Source: CAIURC01 sp043777315 (GTDB taxonomy: Bacteria > Verrucomicrobiota > Verrucomicrobiia > Chthoniobacterales > Chthoniobacteraceae). Taken from it: a stretch of 11,939 nt of DNA. Each line of letters begins with the position of its first letter. Positions within the stretch are counted from its first letter, which is position 1. Position numbers and translations under genes: made by a program. Positions 1-8,500 of this stretch are shown here, piece after piece. The stretch is from the NCBI GenBank assembly GCA_043777315.1, contig JAYVPW010000009.1, forward strand, positions 1 to 11,939, in the 5' to 3' direction. The notes under the pieces are model-generated. The model worked only from the letters and a program-made list of their open reading frames with translations. It did no database searches and was not told where the DNA came from.

Positions 1-9
1 ATTTTTAGT

Positions 10-62
10 GGCCCTTCGACTCCGCTCCGGCGCTGTCGCGCCTGCACTGCGCTCAGGATGAC
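10..62 (-). repeat. Dispersed intergenic repeat, copy A (inverted relative to copy B)
   Basis: Read on the minus strand this begins GTCATCCTGAGCGCAG and ends AGCGGAGTCGAAGG, the same two blocks as the copy at 1333-1368. Between the blocks it carries about 17 extra bases. The two copies lie in opposite orientation on either side of the oxidoreductase gene. Repeats with this core are common in intergenic DNA of many environmental bacteria, as I recall. No coding role is seen. Confidence 0.75.
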
Positions 63-111
63 GATGAATGCGTGTCGCGCCCCGTCGCTCAATCCGGCCC
101 CCCAACCGGGA

Positions 112-140
112 TTGTCAGTCGCAGATTTCCGTGCTGAGAT
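112..140 (+). promoter_or_regulatory. Candidate sigma70-type promoter for the oxidoreductase gene
   Basis: TTGTCA at 112-117 matches five of six positions of the -35 consensus. TGAGAT at 135-140 is a poor -10 match (three of six). The spacer is 17 bases and the start codon lies 33 bases further on. This is only a pattern match, and promoter consensus in this lineage is uncertain. Confidence 0.2.
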
Positions 141-173
141 CGCGCTTCATTTTTCCACCAAATCTCCCAATTT

Positions 174-1325
<1,152 letters not shown>

Positions 1326-1332
1326 CCTTCCT

Positions 1333-1368
1333 GTCATCCTGAGCGCAGCGTAGCGGAGTCGAAGGACC
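1333..1368 (+). repeat. Dispersed intergenic repeat, copy B
   Basis: Begins eight bases after the oxidoreductase stop codon. Its first 16 bases equal the first block of copy A (10-62, minus strand) and its final AGCGGAGTCGAAGG block is also shared. It lacks the extra middle segment of copy A. No T-run follows closely enough to call it a terminator. Confidence 0.75.
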
Positions 1369-1429
1369 TCTTATTTTTCCCCCGCAGTCGGAGGCGGCGG
1401 GTGAAGCGCAGTGCCTTCGGCGTGGGCGG

Positions 1430-1454
1430 ATTGACTCCGCTTAATTGACTCCGC
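1430..1454 (+). repeat. Short tandem direct repeat
   Basis: The 11-mer ATTGACTCCGC occurs at 1430-1440 and again at 1444-1454, 13 to 37 bases upstream of the cytochrome-like start codon. It could be a small duplication or part of an operator. Nothing else supports a function. Confidence 0.4.
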
Positions 1455-1466
1455 ATTTTCCCGGCG

Positions 1467-1949
1467 ATGCGTTTTCCCCCTCGAGCGTTCCCTCCGTTCA
1501 TCGTTTTGGCTGCGATGTCGGCGTCTGCTTGCGGGGCCGCTCCGTCGGCTTCTGCGCTTGATCGAGGGGCGCAAATCTACGCCGAGAAATGCGTCATCCG
1601 CCACCAGCCGACGGGCCAGGGAGTGCCGCCGGTTTACCTGCCGCTGGCCGGTTCGGACTGGCTGAAAGCGGATCGCGCGCGCGCCGCGAAGGTGCTCTGC
1701 GAGGGACTCTCCGGTCCGATCACGGTGAACGGTCAGAGCTTCGTGAACACGATGGGGGACGGAAAGCAGGTGTGTGCGCTGGCGCAAAACGGCGGCGTGT
1801 ACGCGCTTGATTTCAGCAGCGGCGCGCTCGCGCTGATCGCCAAACCAGCCCACGACATGGAGGGCGTCGGTTTCGATGTGCTCTCGATGCACTTGGAACG
1901 CGGCGGCGACAGCTCGGGGCGCATCGTCGAACTCGCGCCCGCGCCGTGA
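1467..1949 (+). CDS. Cytochrome-c-like exported protein with degraded heme motif
   Basis: Residues 1-30 look like a secretion signal with a hydrophobic stretch (about 11-22). The segment GAQIYAEKC at 34-42, followed by PLAGSDWL at 59-66 and GLSGPITVNG at 80-89, is the pattern of small class I c-type cytochromes that carry electrons in the periplasm. The heme site should read CxxCH. Here it is C42-V-I-R45-H46, with codon 45 CGC instead of TGC, a single-base difference at 1599. M96 sits where the axial methionine would be. Beyond it the usual C-terminal helix is absent and an unrelated-looking tail of about 64 residues follows. The gene may be a decayed or rearranged cytochrome. Covalent heme attachment through two cysteines is not possible as read. 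It leads a packed operon and overlaps the next gene by 4 bases. Confidence 0.6.
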   Translation: MRFPPRAFPPFIVLAAMSASACGAAPSASALDRGAQIYAEKCVIRHQPTGQGVPPVYLPLAGSDWLKADRARAAKVLCEGLSGPITVNGQSFVNTMGDGKQVCALAQNGGVYALDFSSGALALIAKPAHDMEGVGFDVLSMHLERGGDSSGRIVELAPAP

Positions 1950-2362
1950 ATTCCTCCCGTTCCAGCTCACGCCGCCGCAGCGGAAAATATCTTCTTTCGC
2001 TCGTCCTGATCATGGTCGCGGTGGCAGACGGTTTGCTCTGGCTTTACGCGCTCAATCCGATGAATCCGTGGGTCGCATTGCGCGGGCAGCTCGTCGGCAG
2101 CGCGCTCGCCGCGCTCTGCCTTTTCGGCGCGATCTTTCGGCGGCGCGCTTGGGCTCGCTACGTTCTCATCATGCTCCTCGGCTTCGTCATCGCGGTGTTT
2201 TCCGGGTCGTATCTTTTCCTCGTCAACAGGCCGGATCGCATCGCGCACCTGCCGCTCGCCGAGCTCCTCGCCGGACTGCTGCTTCATGCCGGCGCGATCG
2301 CGCTGCTCGTTCGTTCGCGAGGGATCGCCCATCTCGCGCGACCCTCGGGCAGCGGAGGCTAA
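1946..2362 (+). CDS. Small four-helix integral membrane protein, unknown function
   Basis: I do not recognise the family. The GTG start overlaps the preceding TGA as GTGA, suggesting translational coupling. An internal ATG at 2012 would cut into the first helix, so the GTG is preferred. The N-terminus is rich in serine and arginine (residues 3-14, probably cytoplasmic). Four hydrophobic segments follow at about 15-34, 47-64, 72-93 and 103-122. The arginine cluster R65-R67 between helices 2 and 3 suggests that loop is also cytoplasmic. No catalytic motif is visible. It sits between a cytochrome-like gene and a DUF3820 gene in the same tight transcription unit, so a membrane-associated accessory role is possible but unproven. 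Confidence 0.7.
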   Translation: MNSSRSSSRRRSGKYLLSLVLIMVAVADGLLWLYALNPMNPWVALRGQLVGSALAALCLFGAIFRRRAWARYVLIMLLGFVIAVFSGSYLFLVNRPDRIAHLPLAELLAGLLLHAGAIALLVRSRGIAHLARPSGSGG

Positions 2363-2701
2363 ATGGAATCCGGACGACCCGAGCCCGACCTCGGCGATCT
2401 CGCGGCGCGCATGGCGGCGGACCTCGCGGAAATCGCGCGCACGCACATGCCATTCGGTAAATATGGCCCGGCGCATTATCCGCCGCGCGGCGTTCCGATT
2501 TACGATTTACCGGTCGAGTATCTCGGCTGGTTTGCGGGAAAGGGCGGCTTCCCCCGCGGTCGTCTCGGCGACCTGCTGCGCATGGTTTACCAGATGAAAG
2601 TGGACGGTGCCGAAGTCGCTTTCGATTCGATGCGGCGGCGCGCCGGCGGGCAGACCCCGCTGCGGAAACCGGTGGGCGGAGCGCAGCATTTTTTCAAATG
2701 A
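2363..2701 (+). CDS. DUF3820 family protein
   Basis: The core at residues 29-85 matches the DUF3820 (putative quorum-sensing-regulated virulence factor) pattern. It has MPFGKY at 29-34, then a P-IYDLP-EYL-WF block, a glycine-rich GGFPRGRLG turn, and an LLRMVYQMKVDG end. Homologues are small, single-domain proteins without a firmly established biochemical role, so no function is assigned. Here there are extra residues on both sides: an acidic, alanine-rich start and a basic tail ending HFFK. The ATG follows the previous TAA with no gap, and the TGA overlaps the next ATG as ATGA. It is therefore probably co-expressed with the membrane protein before it and the phosphoesterase after it. Confidence 0.8.
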   Translation: MESGRPEPDLGDLAARMAADLAEIARTHMPFGKYGPAHYPPRGVPIYDLPVEYLGWFAGKGGFPRGRLGDLLRMVYQMKVDGAEVAFDSMRRRAGGQTPLRKPVGGAQHFFK

Positions 2702-3525
2702 AGACGCGGGCAGAAAGGGCGAGCCAACCAGCGGGCGCGATGACCCGCCGCGCCGCGCTTCGCGCCGCCGCAGCGCTCGCGCTCGCGCCTGCCGTCGCCG
2801 CGCGCGCGTGGGCTGGGAGCGCGTCGGACGATTTCCATTTCGTCGTCGCGAATGATCTTCACTACCGCGACGAGCGCTGCGCGGAATGGCTCGGGCGCGT
2901 GATCGCGCACCTCCGCGCGCTGCGGCCGGCCCCGGCTTTTTGCGTGCTCGATGGCGACCTCTCCGACACCGGCACCGCCGCGCAACTCGGCGCGGTGCGC
3001 GAACTTTTTCGCACGCTCCCGATGCCCGTCCATCCGATCATCGGCAACCACGATTTCACTGAATCCGGCAACCGTGCGCCGTTTGAAAAAGTCTTCGGCC
3101 CGCGCCTCAATTTTCGCTTCCGCCACGCCGGTTGGGAGTTCCTCGCGCTCGACACCACGCAGGGCCGCGACGTTTACCGGACGCACATCGCGGACCCGAC
3201 GCTCGCCTGGCTCGACCAAACGCTGCCGGACCTCTCGCGCCGCCGGCCAGTCGTGGTCTTCACGCATTTTCCGCTCGGGCGAAATTGGCTGCGCCCGCGC
3301 AACGCCGACGCGCTGCTTGCCCGGCTGCGCGGCCACGAATTGCGCGCGGTCCTCAGCGGCCACTGGCACGGAATCACCGAGCGGACGAAAGGCACCGCGT
3401 CACTTTCCACGGGCCGCTGCTGCTCGTGGTGGCGCACGAATCACGATGGGTCGCTGCTGAAAGGATTCACGCTTTGCCGCGTGCGCGACGGACGGCTCAC
3501 GCACGAGTTCGTCGCGGTCGCGTGA
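2698..3525 (+). CDS. Calcineurin-like metallophosphoesterase with Tat-type signal
   Basis: This is a dinuclear-metal phosphoesterase. All family blocks are present in order: D53-L-H55, D85-G-D87, G116-N-H118-D119, T189-H190-F191 and G221-H222-W-H224. The short C-terminal part (GRCCSWWRTNHDG onward) fits the exported branch of the family. The true substrate cannot be told. R17-R18 followed by a hydrophobic alanine/leucine stretch to about residue 39 looks like a twin-arginine signal, so the enzyme should fold in the cytoplasm and act outside it. The ATG at 2698 overlaps the preceding TGA by 4 bases. The ATG at 2740 (M15) would give a more compact Tat signal and is a serious alternative start. 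It is the last gene of the four-gene run. Confidence 0.9.
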   Translation: MKTRAERASQPAGAMTRRAALRAAAALALAPAVAARAWAGSASDDFHFVVANDLHYRDERCAEWLGRVIAHLRALRPAPAFCVLDGDLSDTGTAAQLGAVRELFRTLPMPVHPIIGNHDFTESGNRAPFEKVFGPRLNFRFRHAGWEFLALDTTQGRDVYRTHIADPTLAWLDQTLPDLSRRRPVVVFTHFPLGRNWLRPRNADALLARLRGHELRAVLSGHWHGITERTKGTASLSTGRCCSWWRTNHDGSLLKGFTLCRVRDGRLTHEFVAVA

Positions 3526-3553
3526 GCCCGCCGTCTCGCCGCGCGGTCCGGCG

Positions 3554-3581
3554 TTGATCCGCCGCGCGCGCCCGCTACAAC
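3554..3581 (+). promoter_or_regulatory. Weak candidate promoter for the carbonic anhydrase gene
   Basis: TTGATC at 3554-3559 and TACAAC at 3576-3581 each match four of six consensus positions with a 16-base spacer. The start codon lies only 10 bases beyond, which would make the transcript nearly leaderless. There is no Shine-Dalgarno motif before this gene. Confidence 0.2.
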
Positions 3582-3591
3582 TGCGCGCGCC

Positions 3592-4131
3592 ATGTCCGCC
3601 CTGACTCATCTTTTCGAAAATAACCGCGCGTGGGCTGCGTCGATCAAAGCCCGCGAGCCCGATTTTTTTGCCCAGCTCGCGCAGCAGCAATCGCCGGAAT
3701 ATCTGTGGATCGGCTGCTCGGATTCACGCGTCCCGGCGAATCAAATCAGCGGCCTCATGCCGGGCGAAATCTTCGTCCACCGCAACATCGGCAACGTCGT
3801 CGTCCACACGGATTTCAACTGCCTCTCCGTCGTCGAGTTCGCCGTCGATGTCTTGAAAGTGAAGCACATCATCGTCTGCGGGCACTACGGCTGCAGCGGC
3901 GTGCGGGCGGCGATGGACGACGTCCGCATCGGCATCGCGACGAACTGGCTGCGCAACATCCAGGACGTCTGCCAGAAACATTCCGCGATGCTCGAGGCCA
4001 TCGCCGATCCCGTCCGCCGCGCCGAGCGCCTGTGCGAGCTGAACGCGATCGAACAGGCGATCAATGTCTGCCAGACGACGATCGTCCGCGACGCGTGGGA
4101 GCGAGGGCAGGAGCTCACGATTCACGCCTAG
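3592..4131 (+). CDS. can: Beta-carbonic anhydrase, truncated by an in-frame amber codon
   Basis: The enzyme interconverts CO2 and bicarbonate in the cytoplasm. The sequence follows E. coli Can closely: zinc ligands C42, H98 and C101, and the D44-x-R46 dyad, fall at the same residue numbers. The blocks WIGCSDSRVP, VHRNIGNVV and CGHYGC are intact. The frame stops at TAG 4129-4131 after LTIHA. Relatives read TIHGW there, so the stop replaces the conserved tryptophan and TGG to TAG is one transition at 4130. After the stop the same frame continues with VYGIYDGLLRDL and ends at TGA 4231-4233, giving the family length of 213 codons. The lost 34 residues contain a core strand and the C-terminal helix, so the truncated product may not fold. 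A sequencing error, a recent nonsense mutation or readthrough are all possible. Confidence 0.9.
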   Translation: MSALTHLFENNRAWAASIKAREPDFFAQLAQQQSPEYLWIGCSDSRVPANQISGLMPGEIFVHRNIGNVVVHTDFNCLSVVEFAVDVLKVKHIIVCGHYGCSGVRAAMDDVRIGIATNWLRNIQDVCQKHSAMLEAIADPVRRAERLCELNAIEQAINVCQTTIVRDAWERGQELTIHA

Positions 4132-4233
4132 GTTTACGGCATTTACGACGGTCTCCTGCGCGATCTCCACGTCTCCATCGCCAGCCAGGCGGAGATCGTC
4201 CCGACCCATCGCGCCGCGCTCGCAGCGTTCTGA
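4132..4233 (+). pseudogene. can: In-frame C-terminal remainder of the carbonic anhydrase
   Basis: These 33 sense codons plus TGA continue the carbonic anhydrase frame directly after the amber codon. VYGIYDGLLRDL matches the conserved family segment that follows TIHGW. The absence of any further lesion suggests the stop is recent, erroneous or read through. Confidence 0.8.
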
Positions 4234-4257
4234 CGGGGCGGCGCAACTTCCGGGAGG

Positions 4258-4273
4258 CCGCGAAACCTCGCGG
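4258..4273. other. Short perfect hairpin in the carbonic anhydrase-GTPase gap
   Basis: CCGCGA (4258-4263) pairs with TCGCGG (4268-4273) across a four-base loop. No T-run follows, so it is not called an intrinsic terminator. The rest of 4234-4326 shows no gene or clear promoter. Confidence 0.25.
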
Positions 4274-4326
4274 GCCGACGAAAAGTTCTGCGGCAGTCGT
4301 GCGGCGAGCTGCGATTCTTTGGTTGA

Positions 4327-5412
4327 ATGAAACCGGGAACTTTTCTCTCCGCTTTTGGAAAACTCGAATCGCTCGTGGCGCGGCTGCCGGAGTCGTTGCA
4401 GGGGCCGATCCTGCGCCAGATCACGCCGATCAAGACGCTCTTTCTGATGCAGCGCGCGCCGCGGATCGTGCTGCTCGGCGAACGGGCGGCGGGCAAGTCG
4501 GAGCTGATCAATTCGATCTTCGACGGCGAGGTGATGACCGCCGCGGAGGAGGCTTTGCACGATGGAAAATGGCAGGCGTTTTCCCGCAGCGGACGCGGGA
4601 CCTTGCGCGTGCTCGATGCGCGGCTGCCCGTCTCCGGCACCCTCGCGGAGCGCGCGCTCGCGGGCGAAATGCCCGATCTTTTCATCTTCCTGCGCCGCTC
4701 CGGGACGATCGGCACGGAGCTCCCCGCTGATCTCGAGCACGCGGCACGCCTCGTCGATTTCGCGGCGAAAAGTGAGGGCGCCAATCCGCGCGTGCTCGGC
4801 CTGCAATGCCACGGCGACGATGCCGCGCGACTGGAGCTCCACGCCGCACTCCACACGCAGCCGAAGCTTGAGACGCGCATGATCGGCACGCTGGCGTTCA
4901 CCGGCGGCCCGGGCGAAATCGAGCGTCTCGTCGAGCTGCTCGGCTTGGAATTACCGCCCGACGCGCAGCTCGAATTGGCGCGGCTTTCCGGCAATCGCGC
5001 GCTGCAAAGCCAGATCGCGCAGGTCGTCGTGAAATCGGTCACCGCCATTTGTGGGGCGGTTGGGACGGAGCCGATTCCGCTCGCCGATTTCCCGATCCTG
5101 ACCGCTCTTCAGTCGGCGATGGTCGCCGGGATCATGCACATCAGCGGACGTGAAATGAGCGTTCGGCGCGCGGGCGAATTCATCGCCGCGCTCGGTGCAA
5201 ACATCGGCCTCGGACTCGCGCTGCGGGAGGGGACGCGCGCGGCGCTGAAGTTCATCCCGATCTGGGGCAACGCCGTCTCCGGCGCGGTCGCCGCCGCGGG
5301 CACGTACGGCATCGGCCGCGCGGCGGTCGCCTACTTCATCGAAGGCGTCTCGCTGCCCGACGCACGCACTTTTTTCCGCAATCGGAAAAAGCCCGCGCTG
5401 CTGAAGCGCTAA
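4327..5412 (+). CDS. P-loop GTPase-like protein with DUF697 C-terminal domain
   Basis: The P-loop G51-E-R-A-A-G56-K57-S58 fits GxxxxGKS and follows a short strand (RIVLLG), as in Era/YcjX-like GTPases. The other G motifs are weak: no clear DxxG after the RVLD strand (about residues 94-97), and no NKxD, where the sequence reads LGLQCHGDD. Nucleotide specificity is therefore uncertain and the domain may be degenerate. From about residue 228 to 338 the sequence matches the DUF697 pattern, with alternating hydrophobic and glycine/alanine-rich segments and a PIPLADFPILTALQ block. That domain usually associates with membranes. The first 45 residues are helical and may be an amphipathic anchor. It is the last plus-strand gene before a convergent junction with valS. 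The ATG is the first in frame and has no Shine-Dalgarno motif. Confidence 0.8.
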   Translation: MKPGTFLSAFGKLESLVARLPESLQGPILRQITPIKTLFLMQRAPRIVLLGERAAGKSELINSIFDGEVMTAAEEALHDGKWQAFSRSGRGTLRVLDARLPVSGTLAERALAGEMPDLFIFLRRSGTIGTELPADLEHAARLVDFAAKSEGANPRVLGLQCHGDDAARLELHAALHTQPKLETRMIGTLAFTGGPGEIERLVELLGLELPPDAQLELARLSGNRALQSQIAQVVVKSVTAICGAVGTEPIPLADFPILTALQSAMVAGIMHISGREMSVRRAGEFIAALGANIGLGLALREGTRAALKFIPIWGNAVSGAVAAAGTYGIGRAAVAYFIEGVSLPDARTFFRNRKKPALLKR

Positions 5413-5431
5413 ATCTCCGCGAAAAAGGTTT

Positions 5432-5497
5432 CCGGCTGGAGGGCGGGGCTCCGTCCCCGCCCGGACTCGCGGCGACGGAGCGCCGCGCTCCAGCCGG
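5432..5497. repeat. Palindromic multi-hairpin repeat between convergent genes
   Basis: A perfect 10-base outer stem (CCGGCTGGAG at 5432-5441 with CTCCAGCCGG at 5488-5497) encloses two further perfect hairpins. One has a 7-base stem (5442-5448 with 5455-5461). The other has a 6-base stem with a 3-base loop (5477-5482 with 5486-5491). Together they could form a cloverleaf or cruciform. It lies between the convergent GTPase-like gene and valS, so it might help end transcription from both sides, but there is no T-run. The composition resembles dispersed palindromic repeats of GC-rich PVC bacteria. Confidence 0.8.
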
Positions 5498-5529
5498 CAC
5501 AGACTCTTGGCGGACGCTCGAAGTTATCG

Positions 5530-5548
5530 GCCGGGCCTGTGACCCGGC
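5530..5548. other. GC-rich hairpin downstream of valS
   Basis: GCCGGG (5530-5535) pairs perfectly with CCCGGC (5543-5548) around a seven-base loop, 30 bases beyond the valS stop codon on the minus strand. It may contribute to transcription termination of valS. No T-run is present in either direction. Confidence 0.35.
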
Positions 5549-5577
5549 GCGAGGCACGCGATCAGCCGGCTCACAAC

Positions 5578-8500
5578 TCAGCCCAGCGCCGCCGCCATCC
5601 GCTCGAGCTGCGCGAGCTTTTCGCGCCAGTCGGATTCCCGTTTGCGGTGGTCGGCGACGACGTTGGCGGGCGCGCCGTTCACGAAGGTTTCGCTCGCCAG
5701 TTTCGCGCAAACTTTCGCCAGCTCCTGCTCGACTTTCGCGATCTCTTTTCCCAGCCGTTCGCGCTCCGCAGCGACATCGACGAGACCTTCCAGCGGCAGA
5801 AAAAGCTCGCCGAGTGGAGTCAGCGCCACCGGCGTCCCGCGCGGCGGGAGATAGGCTGCGTCGAGTTCGAGCGCCTCGGCGTTGAGCAGGATTTTGAGCA
5901 CGCTGGCGTCGTGCGCGCGCAGGGGTGCGGACGGTTTGATGACAAAGCGCACGCGCTTGTTGCTCGCGATATTCGAGTCGCGCCGGAGCCCGCGCCCGAG
6001 GGTCACGGTTTCGTATTTGGCGATCGCCTCCGCGTCGGCTTCGGGCGTGAGGCCGTAGTGCGCTTTGAAGTCGTCGTCGAACGCCGCGGGCCAGTGCGCG
6101 AACATGATCGTGCGCCCGCCTTGGTCATTCGGGAGATCGTTTTGGAATCCGAGCGCGTGCCACAGCTCCTCCGTGATGAACGGCAGAAACGGGTGCATCA
6201 GCCGCAGCGTGTGCGCGAGCGTGAAGTCGATCACGGCGAGCGTGTTCGCGGATTTAGGATTTAGGATTTCAGATTGAGGAAGTGCGGACTCCGGGGCCGC
6301 GCCTTCTTCACTTCCTAAATCTTCCTTCCTAAATCCTAAATTCCCCAGCGCCGCCTTGCTCGCCTCGAGATACCAGTCGCAAAACTCGCCCCAGAAAAAG
6401 CGATACAGCCCGTTCGCCGCGTCGCTGAAACGATATTCCTCGAGCGCGAGCGTCACTTCGCGGATCGCGCCATCGAGGCGCAGCAGAATCCAGCGGTCGT
6501 CCGAACTCAGCAGCGCCGGGTCGATTTCGCCTTCGCTCTCGCCGCCGTGCATCTGACGGAAACGCGCGGCGTTCCAGAGCTTCGTGCAGAAGTTCCGGCC
6601 GAGTTCGACGTTCTTTTCATCGAACAAAATATCGGCCCCGACCGGCGCGGCGCGCATGATTCCGAGGCGCAGCGCATCCGCGCCGAAGCTTGCGATCAGG
6701 TCGAGTGGATCGGGCGAATTCCCGAGCGACTTCGACATTTTGCGCCCCTGTTTGTCGCGGATCAGACCGGTGAAATAGACGTTCTTGAACGGCAGTTCGC
6801 CGGTGAATTCCAGCGCGGCCATGATCATCCGCGCGACCCAAAAAAAGATGATGTCCGGCCCGGTCACGAGGTCCGTGGTCGGATGAAATTTCGCGAGCAG
6901 CGGATTCTGTGCGTCGGCGGTTTTGTCGCCCGTCCATCCCATCGTCGCGAACGGCCAGAGCCACGACGAAAACCAGGTGTCGAGCACGTCGGAATCCTGC
7001 ACCCAATTTTCCGCGTCCGGTGGCGGCTCGGTGCCGACATAAATGTCGTGGTCCGGCACCGTCGCCTTCGCTCCGCCGGAGGCGTGAATCGCCGCGTCGG
7101 TCGGCTCGCTCAACGGCTCGGCGAGATGCGGCACCGTGGGCCCCTGGACATGCGCCTGGAGCTCTTTTCTCGGGATGGCGAGATCGTCCGCACCGTCGCG
7201 GAGCGCCGCCTCGAGCATCGCGTCGGCATCCGCTGCTTCGATCGCGGGATCGGGTTTCTCGCGACGATACCAGACGGGAATTCGATGCCCCCACCAAAGC
7301 TGGCGGGAGATGCACCAGTCCTGAATTCCGCCGAGCCAGTGGTCATACACTTTCGCCCAGCGCTCGGGGAAAAAGCGCATGGTCGCGGCGGGCAGCCCGG
7401 AGGGCTGCTGGATATTAGCCCCGGGTGAAACCCGGGGACTTCCGTTGGCAACGGACTCCGCCCCGGCAGGGGCGGCGGATCCTTCCAGCACCCCGCCGGG
7501 GTGCGTGCCCGTTATTGCGGAATACCCCGGGCGTTGCCCGGGGCTAATTTCCGCCAGCCCTCCGGGCTGAAGCACACATGCCAGCGCCTGCTCGACACTC
7601 GGATATTTCAAAAACCACTGCAGGCTCAGCCGCGGCTCGATCGGGACATCGGCGCGCTCGGAGTAGCCGACGTTGTTTTGATGCGGCTCCTCTTTCACCA
7701 AAACTCCGAGCTGGCGGAGGTGATCGACGGCGACGTTGCGCGCCTCGAAGCGGTCGAGGCCGACGAGCGATTTGCCGGCCAGCGCGTTCATCGTGGCGTC
7801 GGGATTCATGATGTCCACGGCGGCGAGGCGGTGCCGCTGCCCGATCTCGAAATCGGCTTTGTCGTGCGCTGGCGTCACTTTCAAAACGCCGGTGCCGAAC
7901 TCGAAATCAACCGCCGCGTCGCCGATGATCGGGATGAGTTTTTGCTGTCCGAAAAGGTGAAGCGGCAGCGGACGGATGACGTGCTTTCCGATCAGCCGGG
8001 CGTAGCGCGGATCGTGCGGATTCACCGCGATCGCCGTGTCGCCGGGGATGGTCTCGGGGCGCGTCGTCGCGATCGTCAGCCACGTCTGCGGCTCCTCCGC
8101 CACGGTGACGCGGAAGTAGTACATCGTGCCGTTTTGCGGCTTCATGATCACCTCCTCGTCGCTCAGCGCAGTGAGCGACGCCGGGCACCAATTGACCATC
8201 CGCTTGCCACGGTAGATCAGCCCTTTTTTGTAAAGCTCGACGAACACGCGCGTGACGCACGCCGAGTATTCCGGGTCCATCGTGAAGCGCTCGCGCGACC
8301 AATCGCACGACGCCCCGAGCTTTTTGAGCTGCTGGATGATGATGCCGCCGTGCTTCTCCTTCCACTCCCAGACTTTCGCCAAAAAAGCCTCGCGCCCGAG
8401 GTCGTCGCGATGCCGGATCGCGCCGCTCTTTTTCAGCGTCCGCTCCACCACAGTCTGCGTCGCGATGCCCGCGTGATCGGTCCCCGGCAGCCACAAAACC

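Noticed and set aside
3630..4730. Plus-strand frame of 366 codons spanning the carbonic anhydrase and the start of the GTPase-like gene
   Set aside because: It is out of frame with both motif-bearing proteins and rich in Arg/Pro. It does not repair the amber codon.
7393..7569. Reading the repeat-rich part of valS as a CRISPR array or an IS element
   Set aside because: The hairpins differ in sequence and spacing, there are no regular direct repeats with unique spacers, and no transposase frame is present.
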